Positions 32,748 to 36,009 of a DNA stretch of 36,009 nucleotides are shown piece after piece. Source of the DNA: an uncultured Lachnoanaerobaculum sp. (GTDB lineage Bacteria > Bacillota > Clostridia > Lachnospirales > Lachnospiraceae); the NCBI RefSeq assembly GCF_938015485.1, contig NZ_CALLVU010000015.1, positions 1 to 36,009 on the forward strand. The letters run 5' to 3'. The notes under the pieces are model-generated. The model ran no database searches. It saw only the letters and a list, made by a program, of their open reading frames with translations, and was not told where the DNA came from. The translations under genes and the position numbers were made by a program. How positions within the stretch are numbered: the first letter of the stretch is position 1; every line of letters begins with the position of its first letter.

Positions 32748-33656
32748 TCATCGTTCCATATCTCGTTGTTTACTTCGCTGCCATTTTTCCAGCAGCCGGA
32801 TAATCGTGTCCTGCATCTGCTTCGGCGTATAGGATTTCGGGAAATACTTCCGAAGAACCTCGTTTTTAATCGTCACATGGTCAAGCTCATCCTTTTTGAT
32901 TTCATTCATCACTTCACACATGGCATCCAACGTGCAGCCACCCTCCTGTGAGAGCTTCTTCAGCCGCTGTGCCTGCGACAGGGATGGAGATGCCTGTGCA
33001 TAGTCCATTGCCTCCAGAAATTTCTTCTGTTCAGACGGTTTCAGGTAAGACAACTCCACCGCCGGATTAAAGGCGATTTTCTTCTCATCCACCATATCCA
33101 AAATTTCAGGAATCAGGTTGGTAAGGCGGATATAGCGTTTAACCGTATCCTTACTCATTCCAACAGCTTCACCAATAATCTCCGCAGACAACTTCGGTGC
33201 AAATTGCTCCGAAGTCAAATCTTTTCTCTGACCCTGATGTTTCATCGCCTCCAACTTCATCTTGTAGGAAAACGCTCTCTCGCTGGGAAGAATATTCTCC
33301 CGCTGCAAGTTGCTGTCCACCATAAAGATGATTGCTGCATCATCGTCCATTTCCTTGACGATGACCGGCACAGTCTCCAAACCTGCCAGCTGCGCCGCAT
33401 GAAGTCTGCGGTGTCCTGAAAGAATTTCAAATCCGCCTTCCGGGTCAGGTCGAACAATCAGTGGTGATACCACACCGATCTGCTTGATGCTCTCCACAGT
33501 CTGTTCCATCAGCTCATCGTCCAGCACCTTAAAGGGATGTCCTTCAAAGGGATGCAGGTCAGAAAGCGGCATCTCCGTCCGCTGCTCCTTAGCCGCAGCG
33601 TCGGCAGCTGAGCCACTGCGGTTTTCTGTTATAATACTGGTTTTTGCTTTTGCCAT
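32748..33656 (-). CDS. ParB/RepB/Spo0J-family partition protein
   Basis: 302 residues. N-terminal ParB nuclease-like domain with PFEGHPFKVLDD, SIKQIGVVSPLIVRP and the CTPase motif ILSGHRRLHAAQLAG, plus QRENILPSERAFSYK; a central HTH with GEAVGMSKDTVKRYIRLTNL. It helps maintain plasmids or the circular form of integrative elements. No ParA is next to it. Confidence 0.94.
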   Translation of the reverse strand: MAKAKTSIITENRSGSAADAAAKEQRTEMPLSDLHPFEGHPFKVLDDELMEQTVESIKQIGVVSPLIVRPDPEGGFEILSGHRRLHAAQLAGLETVPVIVKEMDDDAAIIFMVDSNLQRENILPSERAFSYKMKLEAMKHQGQRKDLTSEQFAPKLSAEIIGEAVGMSKDTVKRYIRLTNLIPEILDMVDEKKIAFNPAVELSYLKPSEQKKFLEAMDYAQASPSLSQAQRLKKLSQEGGCTLDAMCEVMNEIKKDELDHVTIKNEVLRKYFPKSYTPKQMQDTIIRLLEKWQRSKQRDMER

Positions 33657-33731
33657 TCAGCTTCTTAACCTCCTTCCAGTGGTGATAGATGTCATTCCTA
33701 CCTGCGAAAAACGCCTTTTTTGCCTTGCACT

Positions 33732-34577
33732 TCATAGATCAAGTACCTCCTTAACGACCTGCTGTTTTTCTTTTCCAATGCTCTTTCTGCGGTCCTCTCC
33801 GCTGATTCGCACCGGCGTACACATTTCCAGAATCCTGCTGTAAATCCGGGCGTATGCCACATCCTGCGGATTGCGGATTTCCGCAATCTTCAGATTGGTT
33901 GTGATAATGACCGGAAGCCCGGACTTGTACCGCTCATCAATAACGGCGTAGACCTGCTCCAGCGCATATTCGGTGCTGCGCTCAATCCCCAGATCATCCA
34001 GAATTAGCAAAGAATAATTGGAAAACGAAGCGATATACCGGTATCGTTCTTCCGAATACATGGCACCCATCTGGTTCAGGATTTTGGAGAAGTTCGTCAT
34101 CAAAACCGGAATGCCCTGATCCAGCAGCGCATTTGCTATACATGCCGCCACAAAGGACTTTCCAGTTCCGACATCTCCCCATAACAAAAGGCCAAGGTTT
34201 TCAGTCTTGACCTTTTTCCACTGCTCCACATAGCGTTTTGCCATTTGGATATCCTTGTTGTCTTCTGCAACGGCAAAATTCCATTCCAGAAGATGCTTTT
34301 CCTGAATCCCCGTTGCTTTCAGCTGCCTGATTTTACGCTGCCGCTCCAGCAGCTCATCCTGGCGTTTCTTTTCCGCCATCGCTTCCTGCTGGCATCTGCA
34401 AAGGCAGGGAACAATCTTGTCTCTGCCCCAGAGCTTTACCCTGCACTGCACCGGCGTGTGGCATTTCCGGCAATACAGCAGTCCGTCCTCGCCCTGGTAT
34501 TCCTGCTCTCCGGGTTCTTTCGGCGTAAAGAGCGAATCCAACGCCGCATTCAAAACTTCAGGCACCATGTCGCTCAT
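33732..34577 (-). CDS. DnaC/IstB-like helicase-loader ATPase
   Basis: 281 residues. N-terminal Cys cluster (LYCRKCHTPV, CLCRC) and an AAA domain with Walker A GDVGTGKS (134-141), Walker B LLILDDLG (190-197) and sensor-1 VIITTNL. This resembles loaders of the replicative helicase in integrative elements rather than IstB, as no transposase is adjacent. ATGA overlap with the gene before it; SD GGAG. Confidence 0.92.
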   Translation of the reverse strand: MSDMVPEVLNAALDSLFTPKEPGEQEYQGEDGLLYCRKCHTPVQCRVKLWGRDKIVPCLCRCQQEAMAEKKRQDELLERQRKIRQLKATGIQEKHLLEWNFAVAEDNKDIQMAKRYVEQWKKVKTENLGLLLWGDVGTGKSFVAACIANALLDQGIPVLMTNFSKILNQMGAMYSEERYRYIASFSNYSLLILDDLGIERSTEYALEQVYAVIDERYKSGLPVIITTNLKIAEIRNPQDVAYARIYSRILEMCTPVRISGEDRRKSIGKEKQQVVKEVLDL

Positions 34578-35248
34578 AGGCTGTCTCCTTCTTCAAATGT
34601 GTAGTCTGCCGGGTTATACTTCGGCTTTTCTCTCTTTGCCCAGCTCCGGATTGTTGCAAGGTGGTTTTTGTGGCTCCTGCCGGTGGAGGCCATATACTCA
34701 GAGAGCCGTTCCACCCGCATCTGATAATCTCCTGGGAACTCCTGCCGGAGCTTGCCGTATTCTGTGTCAGAGAGAAGAACATTTCCGTATGAGCCATACC
34801 GATGCTGGATTTCCTTCTTCTCTCTTTTATTGATTGTTTCAGTACTTGTTCTATTAGTACTTAATTGCGCAGGATTTTCCGTAACCGGTGTGTCCGTATC
34901 CGGATTTACCGTATACGGCTTTTCCGTACACGGTGATTCCGAACACGGCTTTTTCCTTGGCATCTCATAAATCACATACTCCGCTCAGCCCATCCGACCG
35001 TTACTCTCACGCTGCTGGTTCCTTTCCAGATACCCAAGACGCTCCAGCTCCTTCAAAGCCGTAAGCACTCCATCTACGCCGTCCGGCGTAATCGAAGATA
35101 GTCCCCGCACCGAATAGTTCCATGTGTCAGGCAAACTGAGCAGCATGGAGAGAAGTCCTTTCCCTTTCAGGCTGAGACCATGATCCCGCAGGTGGTAATT
35201 GCACATCGTTGTGTAATTGCTGTTCTTCTCAACCCTGAATACCGGCAT
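34574..35248 (-). pseudogene. Replication-initiator-like HTH protein of the mobile element, split by an in-frame TGA
   Basis: MPVFRVEKNSNYTTMCNYHL, then LSLKGKGLLSMLLSLPDTWN and a winged-helix region form the N-terminal domain of the initiator/HTH family common in Firmicute ICEs. The frame meets TGA at 34985-34987 after NGRMG and continues in the same frame as AEYVIYEMPRKKP to 34574, about 224 codons in all. The C-terminal part contains a Pro/Thr-rich linker and a helical domain (GKLRQEFPGDYQMRVERLS). Start 35248 chosen for its SD GGTGAG. Either a nonsense mutation, or two separate peptides with re-initiation. Confidence 0.8.
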
Positions 35249-35396
35249 GGTGCTCACCATCCTTTTTCGCAGGCTCCGCTTTTTTCTTCGGACATTTGCG
35301 CGGACGATCTTCGCTGTCCTCCCGGCGATGGTATTTGCCGGTATCCTGCATCATGCGTTCAAACGCCTGAAGGCGTCCCTCTGTAAAAAGCGTCAT
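35229..35396 (-). CDS. Small mobile-element protein, MTLFTEGR type
   Basis: 55 residues from ATG 35396, which overlaps the BRO gene stop as ATGA. It starts MTLFTEGRLQAFERMMQ, a pattern typical of small ICE-encoded proteins of unknown function, followed by a very basic tail. Its end overlaps the next gene by 20 bases. Confidence 0.65.
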   Translation of the reverse strand: MTLFTEGRLQAFERMMQDTGKYHRREDSEDRPRKCPKKKAEPAKKDGEHHAGIQG

Positions 35397-36009
35397 TCGA
35401 TCACACCCCATTTCTTAAACAACTTGAAGAGATGATTCTTTCCCTTGCAGGTCACTCTCGTCTGCTGCACCAGTTTTCCGCTTCTGCCGTAGCAATCCCG
35501 GACAATAAAATAGCCCCTTGCAGATTTGTCTGCAAAAGGCATCAGCCAGCCACTCGGACTGCGGTACAGATAGCGATGATCCAGTAAGAGAGCCACTGCC
35601 GTCTTCTCCGGGATTCCGATTTCCTTACAGAAATTCCGGATGCAGGTACAATCCTCCGAGTTCACAAAGGTATCAAAGTAGTCTGCCTTGGGCTGTGCCG
35701 CATCCAGCTGTTTGCGGATACCCTCAAGCTGCTCCCTCTCGGCTACAAGCTCCTGTGCCAGGGTGTAGATGACCTCCGGATGCTGAATCACCTGATCCAA
35801 AATGGAATCGCTCATATACACACCATGCTTTCGGATGGACGGGAGAACTTCATCAAACACCCAGTGTTCAAATCGTTCTGCCGATGGCAGCTTGCTGTGA
35901 ACGATCAGCCGGTAAACATCGCCTTCTGTGATAAAGGAGATTTCAACGACCTGTTCTCCAGCATCCCCATACTGATTCACCTTCTGAACGACCCCCTCGC
36001 GTTTCGTTA
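35393..36009 (-). CDS. BRO-family/antirepressor-like protein (5' end outside window)
   Basis: At least 205 codons; the frame is open to the right edge. A Bro-N segment YRLIVHSKLPSAERFEHWVF then DEVLPSIRKHGVYM, a coiled linker (about 90 residues further) and a C-terminal KilA-C/ANT-like domain with FCKEIGIPEKTAVALLLDH. Such proteins are DNA-binding regulators of phages and ICEs. The apparent GTG start at 35980 is internal, since the homology continues upstream. Confidence 0.85.
   Translation of the reverse strand, partial: TKREGVVQKVNQYGDAGEQVVEISFITEGDVYRLIVHSKLPSAERFEHWVFDEVLPSIRKHGVYMSDSILDQVIQHPEVIYTLAQELVAEREQLEGIRKQLDAAQPKADYFDTFVNSEDCTCIRNFCKEIGIPEKTAVALLLDHRYLYRSPSGWLMPFADKSARGYFIVRDCYGRSGKLVQQTRVTCKGKNHLFKLFKKWGVIE

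Noticed and set aside
29846..34987. UGA recoding as an explanation for in-frame TGAs in acr3 and the initiator gene
   Set aside because: TGA is a normal stop in many genes of the window, including ATGA overlaps, and acr3 also has frameshifts, so decay explains both.
1..36009. CRISPR arrays, tRNA or rRNA genes
   Set aside because: No regularly spaced repeats and no tRNA or rRNA signatures were seen on either strand.

Overview
The window looks like a low-GC Firmicute of the Lachnospiraceae type (anaerobic Clostridia). The mcsA-mcsB-clpC order, the rplJ-rplL leader, ddh-type diaminopimelate dehydrogenase, pnp/rpsO and the AT-rich style with heavy use of ATA and AGA codons all fit. An RclA-type hypothiocyanite-defence flavoenzyme would suit an oral member such as Lachnoanaerobaculum, but the genus is a guess. 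Nearly every gene is on the minus strand, so transcription runs from high to low coordinates.

Positions 1 to about 20,100 are core chromosome. From the low end: a secreted CARD/COG1361-like protein cut by the window edge, with its MacB-type ABC ATPase; a stress operon gntR-mcsA-mcsB-clpC in which a GntR/YtrA repressor sits where CtsR is expected; a 465 bp gap with a candidate plus-strand small RNA; pyrC-HIT; rplJ-rplL behind a textbook L10 leader; an operon of a small (p)ppGpp synthetase with an OmpR-type two-component pair; mgtE; pnp; rpsO; a small membrane protein; ddh; and an rclA homologue. Several leaders carry structures that may be autoregulatory (rplJ, rpsO, pnp, ddh).

At about 20,100-20,600 the chromosome gives way to a mosaic mobile element that runs off the right edge. 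Its outer part holds wreckage: an ATPase/TOPRIM-like pair with a truncated ATPase and a frameshifted partner, and an AbiEii toxin fragment. Between these lies an intact block: an ArsR/CadC repressor, a Zn/Cd-type P-type ATPase, a membrane-anchored protein with a flavinylation motif, a five-helix di-haem cytochrome b, and flavoprotein and iron-sulfur subunits of a fumarate reductase. All are on one strand, tightly spaced or overlapping. The flavoprotein has Gln where the covalent-FAD His should be, which suggests a one-way fumarate (or other electron-acceptor) reductase. Then comes an arsenic operon (arsR, arsP-type permease, thioredoxin-like protein, acr3, arsC) whose acr3 is a pseudogene, followed by the element's own replication/partition genes (parB, dnaC-like loader, a replication-initiator-like gene with an in-frame stop, a small ORF and a BRO-type protein).

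The most interesting unit is the metal-regulator / P-type ATPase / flavinylated protein / fumarate reductase block at 21,937-27,862. The leader structures of rpsO, pnp and ddh and the 7.16-7.28 kb RNA candidate come next. No rRNA, tRNA, CRISPR array or intact transposase was recognised.
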